This document shows positions 23,350-34,115 of a stretch of 64,000 bases of DNA, one piece after another. This DNA comes from Acanthosepion esculentum (taxonomy: Eukaryota; Mollusca; Cephalopoda; Sepiida; Sepiidae). The stretch covers positions 61,483,446 to 61,547,445 of the forward strand of contig OZ038500.1 of NCBI GenBank assembly GCA_964036315.1. The letters run 5' to 3'. Made by a program: the position numbers and the translations under genes. Below the pieces are notes generated by a model that made no database searches, was not told where the DNA came from, and saw only the letters and a program-made list of their open reading frames with translations. How positions within the stretch are numbered: position 1 is the stretch's first letter; every line of letters starts with the position of its first letter.

Positions 23350-24159
23350 AAGTGTTTCTCAACCGGGATCCATATGGACCATGAGGATCCATGTAACATT
23401 ACTGGAGGTCCACACAAAACAAATAGCAATAACATTTTAATGGTCCATTGAACAATTTAACTTTGGAACAGTTCTTACGACTGAGAATTGGAATTTCTAC
23501 AGTAATCTACGCCATATTAAAATACTAAAAGCAAAACAACAGTAAAAATAGCAGAAAACGAGATCAAGCGATGTAAGTTAGTAACCCTATTACTCTACCG
23601 GATTTTAAAATTTTAAAATGTTTTATTATGAGTTAAGGTGGAATAATGGATAGCGGCTCGGGTTGAGAAATTGGAGAGCCGAGTTCGAATTCTAGTCAGA
23701 TCCATTACATTCACTTACGTGCTAATATACCTTGGGAAAGGTATGAATCCGCTTCTACTCCCCCCAGCAATGGGTAAATAGCAGGACTGACCGGCTTCTA
23801 CCGCAGGAAATAATGGCAACTTACTGCAAGGAAAAAAATCTGCCTCGTCAGTCATGTATCGAAAGATAGATGATCGCCTGTGCGTGTATCACGCATGGCA
23901 CGTGACTGACTGATGGGTTATTTTACTAGTGTACATAAATGTTCCCTAGAATTTAGTTGTTAAATACAAGTTTATTTTCATTAAATTACTTTTACTTCAA
24001 AATAAAGCATATAAATTTACTATTTCTATAATACAATTCCTAAACTTCTCAGTAAAAAATAAAATGAGTTTTTTTTTTCCATCGAATGTTTGTAAGGCCC
24101 ACAAAAAAATTAAGAGTAAAAGTGGTCCATGGGTAAAAAAAAAATGTGGGGAACCACTG
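23350..24159. mobile_element. hAT-like non-autonomous element with nested SINE
   Basis: Left end AAGTGTTTCTCAACC and right end GGGGAACCACTG are imperfect inverted repeats resembling hAT termini (CAGTGGTTC type). The flanks GTTTAGAA (23342-23349) and GTCTAGAA (24160-24167) form an 8-bp target duplication with one mismatch, as expected for hAT. The interior has no transposase and carries a SINE-B copy at 23625-23915. Confidence 0.6.
23625..23915 (+). repeat. SINE family B, nested copy
   Basis: tRNA-like head (GTGGAATAATGGATAGCGGC, CCGAGTTCGAATTC), body CACTTACGTGCTAATA, and one inverted relative of the unit tandemly amplified at 2421-3090 (GTCAGTCATGTATCGAAAGA). Confidence 0.65.
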
Positions 24160-24289
24160 GTCTAGAAGTTATGCGAATTGATTGTAAGCATCTCGAGTGT
24201 AATTGGGGCTGCGAAGTAGTGTAACGGATATCGACAAACTTTAAATTCCGGATGAGGGTAGTTTGCATAACTAGGCGGTAATATACTTG

Positions 24290-24870
24290 AGACAGAATTC
24301 GGATAAAAGAAATGAAGAAATAAAGGAATGAAGCAGCAAAAATGAGGAAAGATTACTGAAAGAAAAGAAGTGTAAGAATGACAACAGTTGGAGAAGAATC
24401 GAAAAGAAGAATAAACGAAATAACAATGAAAGGAACAAAAGAATGAAAGAGGCAAAAGATGAATGAAAAATTAAAAGGAAGCAAAGAAGAAAGGAAACAG
24501 AATAATGAAAGCAACATAGGAATAAGAATGACGGAAACAAAAAAAGAATGGGGAAAATAGAAACAGACAAGGAAAGATTTAAAAAGAAGAATAAAAGAAA
24601 TAACAATGAAAGAAACAAAAGAATGAAAAGGGCAAAATATGAAGTAAAAGTGAAAAGAAGCAAAGAAAGGAAACAGAAAAATGAAAGAAGGAGAGGAATA
24701 AGACTAACGGAAACAAAACAAGAATAAGGAAAAAAACGAACAGACAATGAAAGAATCGAAAAGAAGAATGAAATAGGAAAGTAAAATGAAACAAGAAGAG
24801 AAAAACAAAAAAGTGAAAAAGATAAGAATAAAAGAGAGAAAACAAGAATAAGAATGAAAGAAATTCTATC
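24290..24870. repeat. Polypurine tandem repeat of about 180 bp
   Basis: The plus strand is almost all A and G with few pyrimidines. AAAGAAGAATAAA and GAAATAACAATGAAAG recur near 24400 and 24580, and AAAGAAGAATGAAA near 24760, a period of about 180 bases. The 202-codon minus-strand ORF (poly Phe/Ser/Leu) is a by-product. Confidence 0.7.
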
Positions 24871-24879
24871 TACTCCCAA

Positions 24880-25365
24880 GTTGGAGTTAAGAATCTTTTT
24901 TTCATTGTCGGAATCTTCAAACTGTTATAGTCTCATCAAAATTATAGAAGCTATCTTTCTAAAATCGCTTTATTCAGTTTGACTTAATCTCTGACATTTT
25001 CCGTGATTCCTGCTCGGATTTTTTTTATCTTTGCTGTCTTTCCCAACGCCAGACCCAGTGCACTATTTTCGGTTGCAATTCCTTACAGAACAAAGCCTTA
25101 ATCTAATACAGAACGTGTTCTTGTATATATTTTGTCGGTAACATTTTCGTTGTAAGAAAGCTAGCTAGTTCTGGATATGACGATAAACTACACCCGGCAG
25201 CAAGATCTCTGATCGGAAAACTGGAGGTTTTGAGGAGTGTGGAACCACCTCTTAATTGCTGTTATTCCAAGGTTCTCCATGACACGGCGTGGTAGCACCT
25301 GTTAGGGTCCCAGTTATGGGTAAATGGTGACCCCCTCAACAAACAAAACAATGTAAATATAAAGC
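24880..25365. other. No gene recognised
   Basis: No feature supported. Confidence 0.4.
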
Positions 25366-25626
25366 TACATTGTTACAGTATAATTACCAACAATACATTT
25401 TTACAGTACAATTACCAACAATACATTGTTACAGTACAATTACCAACAATACATTGTTACAGTACAATTACCAACAATACATTTTTATAGTACAATTACC
25501 AACAATACATTGTTACAGTACAATTACCAACAATACATTTTTACAGTACAATTACCAACAATACATTTTTATAGTACAATTACCAACAATACATTTTTAT
25601 AGTACAATTACCAACAATACATTTTA
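25366..25626. repeat. 28-bp minisatellite
   Basis: About nine units of 28 bases, core CAATTACCAACAATACATT, with variants at two positions (TGTTACAGT, TTTTACAGT, TTTTATAGT). There are no spacers, so it is not CRISPR-like. Confidence 0.9.
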
Positions 25627-25629
25627 TCT

Positions 25630-26141
25630 GTAGTTGAAGCCATAAAATTGTGTTCAAAATATTTAGATTTCGGCATTAAAGAAGTTGATATGAAGCTAAA
25701 GAAAATCAGCCAACCAGAAAGTTGGCAGAAACAAAATAAGTGAATACTTCCTTGTTGAGAACATCCAATCTCGAAGTAACCGGGCAATCACTACATCCAT
25801 TACACCAGTGTTCTTCGGAATGAGCGCGGTTGCAAAATTAACTTTCAAATACACAGAGAGAGAGCGCACAGATATATCATTGATCCTCGACAGAAGTGCC
25901 TATTCATAAGTACACTCTAAGTCAAAAGTTTGTAACACCCCTTGGGATTTAATTAGTAAGTTTCATACGTTTTGAGGTTTAATTAATTCCTATGAAGCTA
26001 GAATGTTGAAAATAACCGATTAGTGCATGGCGTTCAATTCTTTTAGAAAGGGGTTTTCCTAAAATTTAAAATCTGCCATCTTTAAGATTATCATTAGCCA
26101 GCAAGAGAGATTAAACAAAACGAAGTAAAAATTAAAGGATT

Positions 26142-26192
<51 letters not shown>

Positions 26193-26509
26193 TATCCTGA
26201 TGTTATCGGCGCGTGGAGGTAGATTCCCAGCGTGTGGCACCTTTGGAAAGTGCTTGAAAACTATACCATGTCTTGATCTAAGTCTTGTGAGTGAAGTTTG
26301 GTAGACAGAACTGATTAGAAAGCCGTCGTAAAAAATCATCGTGACCGAGGGTCTGAACGTACTAGCCTTTTTTCACTGCTGATCACGGTAAATGGTACGT
26401 TCTCTTCCAGCTCCTAATTAGTTGTGTTTCAATCCTGGGTTGAGGCATTCGGAAGTCTAGTCGCACTGAGGAGCTGTGATACAGCGAAACAGTACTGTCT
26501 GTGAATGAC

Positions 26510-26511
<2 letters not shown>
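25630..26511. other. No gene; (TTA)n at 26146-26191
   Basis: Only the trinucleotide array stands out; it makes a poly-Asn ORF on the minus strand. Confidence 0.5.
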
Positions 26512-26555
<44 letters not shown>

Positions 26556-26757
26556 TTAATTAATTATTCTTTGATTATCTCAGTGATAAATATTTATTTT
26601 ACCGCCCTCACTCTCTCTTGCACACACACACAACACACACACACACAACACACACACACACAACACACACACGTGTGTGTGTGTGTGTGCGCGCGCGCGC
26701 GAGATTGATGGCGGTAAAATAAAATGTTTAGCACTGAGATAATCAAAGAATAAGTAA
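26512..26757. repeat. (TA)n plus foldback P4 with (CA)n-(TG)n-(CG)n core
   Basis: The (TA)n array at 26512-26553 is followed by inverted arms 26566-26612 and 26704-26752 (TTCTTTGATTATCTCAGTG, TTATTTTACCGCC). The loop between them is CA repeats turning into TG and then CG repeats, itself self-complementary. The CG/TG tract could adopt Z-DNA. Confidence 0.7.
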
Positions 26758-26759
26758 CC

Positions 26760-28620
26760 CTCTTCTCGATTAAAATATTCGTTAAATTTTCTCACAAAAG
26801 AAATATCCGTAGAGTCTATTGAAGGTCAGATGGAGTTCGACATTTCCGTTCAGTCAGTGCGATAAGTACGCAATAATAACTGGATTGTACAACGACCATT
26901 ATTTAAAAAAAATTTTTTTTTTTTTAAATATGAATTCGAATCTATCATCTTCTTAGAAATTATCGTTACTTAAAAGAAGAAAAAAAAGTGGGTGAAAAAA
27001 GTCCACAAATACACTAAACCCTATAGCAGCAAGTCCAGTCCTTCTTACCGTAAACCTGTTTCGGATTGGTCATTAATAATGACAATTTTTCGACGTTGTG
27101 TTTCCGTCATTTCTCTATGGAAGAACACACTGTAAAACATACGGCAAACAACTTTTAGTTCTTTATTTGGAGATTTAACAAGGCATTGCTTTTCACCTTA
27201 TATTTTTACTAGTCTAGCCATCTTAATAAATGCGTCGACAATTTTGTGCCTGCTTCATTTTCACTATTGATAAAATGACAGAAAAATTGCGGCGCAGAGC
27301 ACAAGCTTCTTTATTATTTAAAGATTTCATATAGTCTATTTTTTCCTCATAACTTTACTGTTTTAACCATCGTGTTTTCTTTTTAGTAACTGCTTTGACA
27401 ATTTGGTAAATAGTGTCCGTTATTTCGTTATTTTTACTATTGATAAAAATATAGAAAATCTAAGGGACACAACACCGGCTTCTATTTTGACTTCATCTTT
27501 CTTCATGGCGTTTGTTACACAATATCTCTAAGAGAAATCTAGTGCCTTTGAAACACAATGTTACCAAAAACATCTAATTTTGAAGCAGCTTCCATATATT
27601 ATCCTTCACTTAACATTTGTCAGCGTTCTGTAATCCCAAGGCCGAAATAATTCACCGATATATTTAGATATATTTTACTTAGTTGCATTTAGATAATCGA
27701 AGCTGCATAAAACCGAAGTCTGTGCATACCTTTCAGCATTTCTTTAATTTGAAAACCTTTTTCAGCTTCTAACTCGATTGAATTTTACGTTTCAAGCAAA
27801 CAATCCTGTGCATTTATAGCAATCGTCATTGCTTCGCTGAACCCGAGGCATCTCGTGCTTCTTGCTTAACAAACCCTCCCACCCCAGCGGCTTCAGTGTC
27901 TAAGTTACCATTTATCAAACCGATTTTTCTGGGGGGGAAAACTTTACAATTCACGTCAGCACATGCGTGTTTTACACGAGAAAAAGTCTAACCGCGCAAA
28001 AATTTGATTTTAGTTTTCCTGACATCTTTTGCGAATGTGGGCGAAGAGCGGTCGTTGTAGATCGCACACGTATATCGATTCTTTTCAGGTTATATTTGGT
28101 TTTGTTTACATTTAAACAAAGAGACGGCTTGCATCTTCAGATTTAAAGGTTTCTGCGCCCCGGGTCTTCGTTCTGCCGTATTTTCAATGAAAACAAATAT
28201 AAACGATGAAACGAAGTGGTTTTAAATCCAATTCTTCACGAGAATCTGGTTAAATGCAAGCGAATGTTTTATCAGGAATGAGGCAAACGCAACTGTTCTT
28301 GAGAGATTATGAACAAAGTAAAGCAAATTAATTCTCATCGCAATGTTAACGGCTATCCACGTTGGCACGCCAACACTAAAGCAATATTTAACGTGCTGAT
28401 CTCGCAAGCCAGGGATCATGAGTTAGTTCCTTATCAATGAATATGCTTTTGCAGTGTATATGCCTTTGACACTGAATTAAACCATTTCGACAATTACGAG
28501 CATTTTCTTAACTGATCCTAAACCTGAAGTTAAACTATTATAAAGCAGGAAAGAGTTCATTTGAAACAATGAAGAGTGTTCAAATTTTTTCTAATATCAA
28601 CCTTCTAATGTACTAGTGAA
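26760..28620. other. No gene recognised
   Basis: AT-rich; nothing recognisable. Confidence 0.45.
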
Positions 28621-28621
28621 T

Positions 28622-29218
28622 GGACGGAACAATATAATATCCACTATTCTATATGGCAATGAATGCTGGACAGTCTCTTCACAGATGAAGTGTATATTTA
28701 AGGCAAAAGAGATGTGGTTCAACCGAAGAATGTTGCGTATACAAAGGACGGAACAATATAATATCCACTATTCTATATGGCAATGAATGCTGAACAGTCT
28801 CTTCACAGATGAAGTGTATATTTAAGGTAAAAGAGATGTGGTTCAACCGAAGAATGTTGCGTATACAAAGGACGGAACAATATAATATCCACTATTCTAT
28901 ATGGCAATGAATGCTGGACAGTCTCTTCACAGATGAAGTGTATATTTAAGGCAAAAGAGATGTGGTTCAACCGAAGAATGTTGCGTATACAAAGGACGGA
29001 ACAATATAATATCGACTACTCTATATGGCAATGAATGCTGGACAGTCTCTTCACAGATGAAGTGTATATTTAAGGCAAAAGAGATGTGGTTCAACCGAAG
29101 AATGTTGCGTATACAAAGGACGGAACAATATAATATCCACTACTCTACATGGCACTGAATGCTGGACAGAGAGATGTGGTTCAACAGAGGAATTCTGGGT
29201 ATAACACGCGCATAACAA
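28622..29218 (+). repeat. 124-bp tandem array made from LINE-B RT sequence
   Basis: Units start at 28622, 28746, 28870, 28994 and 29118, exactly 124 bases apart; the last is internally deleted. Each unit encodes a fragment like LYGNECWTVSSQMK and EMWFNRRMLRIQRT, a familiar C-terminal RT stretch. Since 124 is not a multiple of three, the array cannot be one reading frame. Units differ at only a few sites, so amplification is recent. Diverged units are at 43632-43866, and a single one within 48584-48840. Confidence 0.85.
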
Positions 29219-29881
29219 TGTATTATCTACATTTTGTATATAGCAAATTGTTAGGGACGAGTAGAATGTGTTAAGTTTCTTTATCTATAGTTATGTAAAT
29301 TATCAGAAGGATTTGGTTGTTAGGCTGGTGTGTTCTTGACATTCATCCTCAACAATAAAAATGTTTCAAAATATGAAACACAACAAGGCAATAATTCAAT
29401 TCAAATAATGCACACATTTATATAAAATTAAACAATATTTACAATGATGTTTTTATGTTGTCGAAAAGTTGGTGTGTTTAATGTTGTTTGTATTAAAATA
29501 TCCGGATTGTTCTAGTGTTCAATAAATTCGTGTAATATTACAAGTTATGTTAGATTGAGTTTTCGGTAAATAAATTGTTAATTTAAGGTTCAACATGAAT
29601 GTGTGTGTAATTATTTACGTACTGTTCTTTTGGTTAAGTCAACTGAAATTGCGTACCCTTAACTGTAGTTAAGGCTTTAGTTCGATCGTAGTTTTTTTAC
29701 TTACTTAGTAGTGAATATTTTCTTGTTCACTTTACGTAAGCAAAGTTTGTTTAAAGTTCGCAAATATTTCTTGGTTTATTATAGAGGATTATTCGAGCCA
29801 GATGTTGTTGAGTCAGTGATGTTCTTTTGCGCGGGAAAGTTATTGTTTCGAGTAGCGTAGCTTAGTCTGGCATCTCTCTGT
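29219..29881. other. No gene; left flank of tandem LINEs
   Basis: AT-rich. Just before the insertion site, 29858-29870 reads TAGCTTAGTCTGG, resembling a tRNA A box. Confidence 0.4.
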
Positions 29882-29896
29882 GTTCGATCCGCTGAC
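29882..29896. repeat. Target site duplication 1 of 3
   Basis: GTTCGATCCGCTGAC, identical to 36950-36964 and 43398-43412. It lies at the 3' end of LINE copy 1. Confidence 0.9.
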
Positions 29897-30639
29897 GATA
29901 TTTATTTGTATATGAAAATATATACAAAATGTGGCACAAGGCCAAAAAAGGGGGTTGGGGAAGGACGGTCATCAACTGTCTTAAATAAAACTTAGCTAGT
30001 CACAAACACTGACCCAAACATACCAACAATAGTCCTAGCACCAAAACAACACATTCTTCCATACCTTTCTTACTACATCCACCATAATTCCTCAAATTCT
30101 CTGTGAAATTCTAACTAGACCCCATATGTACAATTCAAAGTCTGTGGGGGGGGGATAACAATTTAAAAAAAAAAGCCCAATGATTATTTACAATATGCAA
30201 TAATAATATATACAAGTAAAACAAAACAAAATAAGATTAGTAATAAAAAACCCCACAGTACCTAAATGTGGCAGTAACATCAGTTAACTGGACGAAAAAA
30301 TTGCGAGATTATAAAAAGTAAAACACAGTCATCCTTCCAAAATCACTCACACAGGCACACACTCATTTAGACACACTAACAACTACGAAAAACACACACA
30401 CGAAACGAAAGTCATCCCGCAACCACCAGAGAACTGACGTCACTGACCACCTAACGAGGGAGGGGAGGGGGAATTAAACTAAAGAAAAATAGGGACAGAA
30501 AAAAAGGGGGGGCTAATGAGCATACATACCCTAGCTAAGTTAACCAGAAACGCGAAACTAAAAATTTAAACTAAACCTAACTAGTCTAATACCGGGACGG
30601 GTTGCTTCTGTTCAACCCATGAGGGACGAAATCCTGCAC
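29897..30639 (-). other. 3'UTR of LINE copy 1
   Basis: A noncoding tail of 743 nt in sense orientation, containing a run of C (G on the plus strand) and, near its end, TTGGCCTTGTGCCACATTT. The latter segment resembles the SINE-A tail. A diverged partial copy stands alone at 48998-49380. Confidence 0.7.
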
Positions 30640-33600
30640 CTAACCCAGGTCCAAGTGCCACTCTAGGTCAGCTCCTCTCACTCTACACATTCGCGCAAGA
30701 TTTACCCACCTTTTGCCGAATTCTGATGAAGAGAGTCGCCACCTTTCCGTCCTAATCTTGACTTTAAGCTGATGCTTAAAGTACAAGATTAGTAGGGAAG
30801 AAGTGAACTTCTCACCTCCATAGAATCCCTTCTGACGTGTCACCCAAATCACGACTCTCATAACTCCTAGCAAGCAGTGGAACACATAAAGTTCAGACTT
30901 TGTTAACGGCGGGGCCACATTGCTACAAACAGAAGCGGCCTCGAGGACGAAAAACTTTCCCTGCAACATGCGAACCATGAGACCTTCAACAAACTTACAC
31001 AATGGAGCTACCGACTTGCAATGAAAGAAGACGTGACCAAGGGTCTCGACTTCCCCCTCACAACGTCGGCAGTTTGGATATTTCTCCAAACCCGCTGCGC
31101 AAAGTCTTTTGCCGACCCAGAGGGCCCCACGTATCACCAGCCAGGTGAGGGATGCCTCATCGTTGTTGAGACATTTCAACCCGGAAGCCCAAGGCCAGAT
31201 TGAGCGAGCCTCCTGCTTCGTAAGACCGAGCTCGTCAATCAAATCATCATGAACGGACCCCCTGACTACCACCTGATATAATGCCCTACGAGACAACGCC
31301 TGGACGTTATGGAGGCCAACCGTCGCCCGTAAGAGGTGTTTCAGAGCCAGACGACATTCACGGTAGAAGGAGCACTCGGCACGAGGCAAACGGCCAGCCT
31401 CCTCCTCGCCCGAGTGCACACTTCTCAAGGATGGAAAGGATCTACGGGCGTCTTCCTTCCAGAAGGCGCCCCCGTCATCCGAATCGCGACACAAACGATC
31501 CAGGAACCCGATGCGAAGCATATCGAGACGAATCTCAATGCTAGGCATACCTAGACCGCCTTCAGAGGGATGAAGGCAACAGATCTCCCGACATACCCTA
31601 GGAGCTTTGCCTCTCCACAAGAAAGAGAACAAAAGCTGTACTAATGAAAGCACTGTGGTAGACGGAAGTGGAAGTACCGAGAGTCGGTAAAGGAGAATCG
31701 GGTAGATATGTGAAACACATACCTCCGCCCTCCCCTTCAAGGAAAGATTCCTCCGAGACCACAAATTAATTGCGATCTCGGCCTTCTCTCGTACCTCCGA
31801 CCAATTCATATCCAACTGGATATCAGGACCGAACCAGACGCCGAGTATCTTGATCGGCCCGTCCGTCCAGCTGAATGGTCCGGGAAGAGAAACCCCCTTC
31901 CACGCACCCAACCGCAAGCCAACAGACTTATCGCGGTTGATCTTGGCCCCTGTCACCATCTCATAGCCACTGATTTCTCTGCTGACTTCGTTAATCTCGG
32001 CTCTGCTCGACACAAGAACCGAAACGTCGTCAGCATAGGCAGAATACCTGGCCGAGGTGGTAGCACCAGGTAAAGAGATTCCGCGTAGGACCGGATTCGC
32101 CTTTAACTTGCGAAGGAAAGGTTCCAACGCAAGAACGTAAAGCATAGGCGAAAGCGGACAACCCTGACGAATAGATCGAGACAATACGAAAGGTTCCGAT
32201 CTTACCCCGTTCACTTCTACCAGCGCACCGGGAGTCGCATACATAAGCCGGATCCAGGAGCGAAAGTACGGCCCGAAACCGGCAGCCGAAAGAACAGCCT
32301 CCAAGAATCGATGGTCAACCCTATCAAAGGCCTTGGACTGATCTAAATTGATCAGCGCGGCTTCACTGTCGACTTTCTCGATGATCAGGCGCACCATATG
32401 AAGGTTGTCCTGAATAGTCCTGCCCTTCACAGAACAAGTCTGCTCGGAGCCAATCAGACTAGACAGGACAAGCTGCAAACGGTTAGCCAAGACCTTAGCC
32501 AAAATCTTTAACTCTGTATTTAACATCGTTAAAGGGCGAAAGTTACCTATCCCATCCCCACCGCTTTTGCCCTTACGCAGCAACTTGATCACACCCCTGG
32601 TGAAGCGCTGAGGTATAGACCCCTGCTTCATCCAGTTGTTGAAGATCAGCTGCAGCAAAGGAACAAAAACGGGCGACTGCCTCAAGTAAACTTCGTAAGG
32701 AAGACCATCTAATCCCGGAGACTTATCCAGGCCAACCTTTTTCAGCGCTTCCCAGATTTCCGACTCAGTGATGGGACCCTCGCACCCAGCCGCTTCAGCT
32801 GCCTCAAGGCAGGGAAAGTCAGCTAAATAGGTGTCGAACTGAGCAGAGCTCAGACCGGGCTCCCTGGTAAAAAGATCCCGAAAGTAATCCCGAAAAGCCT
32901 CGCATATGCCCGAGTTTGTAGTCACTGTCCGCCCATCCGGCAATGTGACGCTCGCGATATGCCGTCTTGAAGCATTCCTACTTTCCTCTGCACGCAGTTC
33001 CGCGGCCATATTCGTCGCCTCAGAGGACATTCTTTTTAACCTAGCCCTAACTACCAGAGCTTGATCCTTCTTGGTAAGCAAGGAGGCCAACTCTGCCTTA
33101 GCTAGGACTACTTCCCCACTATCACGGGATTTCACAGCCCGATCGACTCTTTGTTCTAAAGCCGTTTGCGCCGCTAATCTATCTACGCTGAGTCGACGAC
33201 TAAAATCGGCAGCAAACGTTCGAATTTTAGATTTAAGTTTGTCCCACCAGGCATTTCCCACCACAGCCCCCGACAGTTCCCTTTGTAGCATTAGTAAAAA
33301 CTGGTCCCGGAAATCCTGCTCGCCAAATAACGAGCAATTGAATTTCCAGTAACCAGTCATCCTAACCTTAGGCTTATCTAAGTTTACACGGACCCGGACA
33401 AGCCTATGATCCGAATAAACTATATAATGAAAACTTGGACACCCTAAGAGCCCTACATCGACTCTCCTAATTAAAACTCGGTCGAGGTAGCTCGCAAGCA
33501 CACCTACAGCCGAGCTGCCACTATTTGTCCAAGTCCACACTACCCGCTGAGGGTGTTCATTCCGGTACTTGTCGATAAGATCAAACCCATCGACAAAGCC

Positions 33601-34104
33601 CCGAAAATGTTCCACTCCCCAGTTTTTAGTACCCGGTTGATATTTTGACCCTATACGATCTATATCGGGGTCAAGGACGGCATTCCAATCCCCCGCTAAG
33701 ATTAACCGACGTGATGTCGTCATAAACGGCTCGATCTGCCGAAACAAAGCAAGTCGCTCAGCCTGGATGTTGGGCCCATAAACCCCAATGAGACGCAAAG
33801 CCTTATCCTTTATGGTAGCATCCAGCACGCAAAGCCTGCCCGCCGGATCTGCGAAGACAAGAGCACACGCAGCCTTCAAAGACTTGCTCACCAGCCAAGA
33901 GACACCCCTCGAGCGTCCATCAAAACATGCTGAATAAAGAGTAAACTCCTTAGACAGAATGCCTTCATAATCGCGAGAAGAAAAACGGGTCTCTTGCACA
34001 CAACATATATTCACACCGAGGCTCTGAAGGTCGCGAACGAGTCTCACCCTTCGAGACTCCGACCTCAGGCCTCGGACATTCAAACTAGCTAACCAGAGTG
34101 CCAT
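30640..34104 (-). CDS. LINE ORF2: APE endonuclease and reverse transcriptase (open, 1154 aa)
   Basis: The protein nicks target DNA and reverse-transcribes the element's RNA there. The APE domain spans about residues 5-240: SLNVRG near 7, catalytic Glu in VQETRF (38), GDWN (138-141), SDH (231-233). The RT spans about 450-770: KSPGLDGLPYEVY, FRPLTMLN, first catalytic Asp in NLDQSKAFDRVD (588), GCPLSPMLY, YADD (690-693), ILGVWFG. A C-terminal knuckle C-x2-C-x8-H-x4-C lies at 1012-1029. The start is the ATG 11 nt after the ORF1 stop; the alignment with copy 2 supports it. No stop interrupts it, so this ORF may be functional. Opposite-strand ORFs here are shadows. Confidence 0.92.
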   Translation of the reverse strand: MALWLASLNVRGLRSESRRVRLVRDLQSLGVNICCVQETRFSSRDYEGILSKEFTLYSACFDGRSRGVSWLVSKSLKAACALVFADPAGRLCVLDATIKDKALRLIGVYGPNIQAERLALFRQIEPFMTTSRRLILAGDWNAVLDPDIDRIGSKYQPGTKNWGVEHFRGFVDGFDLIDKYRNEHPQRVVWTWTNSGSSAVGVLASYLDRVLIRRVDVGLLGCPSFHYIVYSDHRLVRVRVNLDKPKVRMTGYWKFNCSLFGEQDFRDQFLLMLQRELSGAVVGNAWWDKLKSKIRTFAADFSRRLSVDRLAAQTALEQRVDRAVKSRDSGEVVLAKAELASLLTKKDQALVVRARLKRMSSEATNMAAELRAEESRNASRRHIASVTLPDGRTVTTNSGICEAFRDYFRDLFTREPGLSSAQFDTYLADFPCLEAAEAAGCEGPITESEIWEALKKVGLDKSPGLDGLPYEVYLRQSPVFVPLLQLIFNNWMKQGSIPQRFTRGVIKLLRKGKSGGDGIGNFRPLTMLNTELKILAKVLANRLQLVLSSLIGSEQTCSVKGRTIQDNLHMVRLIIEKVDSEAALINLDQSKAFDRVDHRFLEAVLSAAGFGPYFRSWIRLMYATPGALVEVNGVRSEPFVLSRSIRQGCPLSPMLYVLALEPFLRKLKANPVLRGISLPGATTSARYSAYADDVSVLVSSRAEINEVSREISGYEMVTGAKINRDKSVGLRLGAWKGVSLPGPFSWTDGPIKILGVWFGPDIQLDMNWSEVREKAEIAINLWSRRNLSLKGRAEVCVSHIYPILLYRLSVLPLPSTTVLSLVQLLFSFLWRGKAPRVCREICCLHPSEGGLGMPSIEIRLDMLRIGFLDRLCRDSDDGGAFWKEDARRSFPSLRSVHSGEEEAGRLPRAECSFYRECRLALKHLLRATVGLHNVQALSRRALYQVVVRGSVHDDLIDELGLTKQEARSIWPWASGLKCLNNDEASLTWLVIRGALWVGKRLCAAGLEKYPNCRRCEGEVETLGHVFFHCKSVAPLCKFVEGLMVRMLQGKFFVLEAASVCSNVAPPLTKSELYVFHCLLGVMRVVIWVTRQKGFYGGEKFTSSLLILYFKHQLKVKIRTERWRLSSSEFGKRWVNLARMCRVRGADLEWHLDLG

Positions 34105-34115
34105 TATCGAATCGA
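34105..34115 (-). promoter_or_regulatory. 11-nt ORF1-ORF2 junction
   Basis: In sense orientation the ORF1 stop TAA is followed by TCGATTCGATA and then the ORF2 ATG in another frame. The junction is identical in copy 2 (41176-41186). The short spacing suits termination-reinitiation; that is inference. Confidence 0.5.

Noticed and set aside
24271..24879. 202-codon minus-strand ORF with a hydrophobic look
   Set aside because: Poly Phe/Ser/Leu from a polypurine repeat; the apparent membrane protein is an artefact of composition.
25366..25626. Regular short repeats resembling a CRISPR array
   Set aside because: Contiguous 28-bp units without spacers, in a eukaryotic repeat context; it is a minisatellite.
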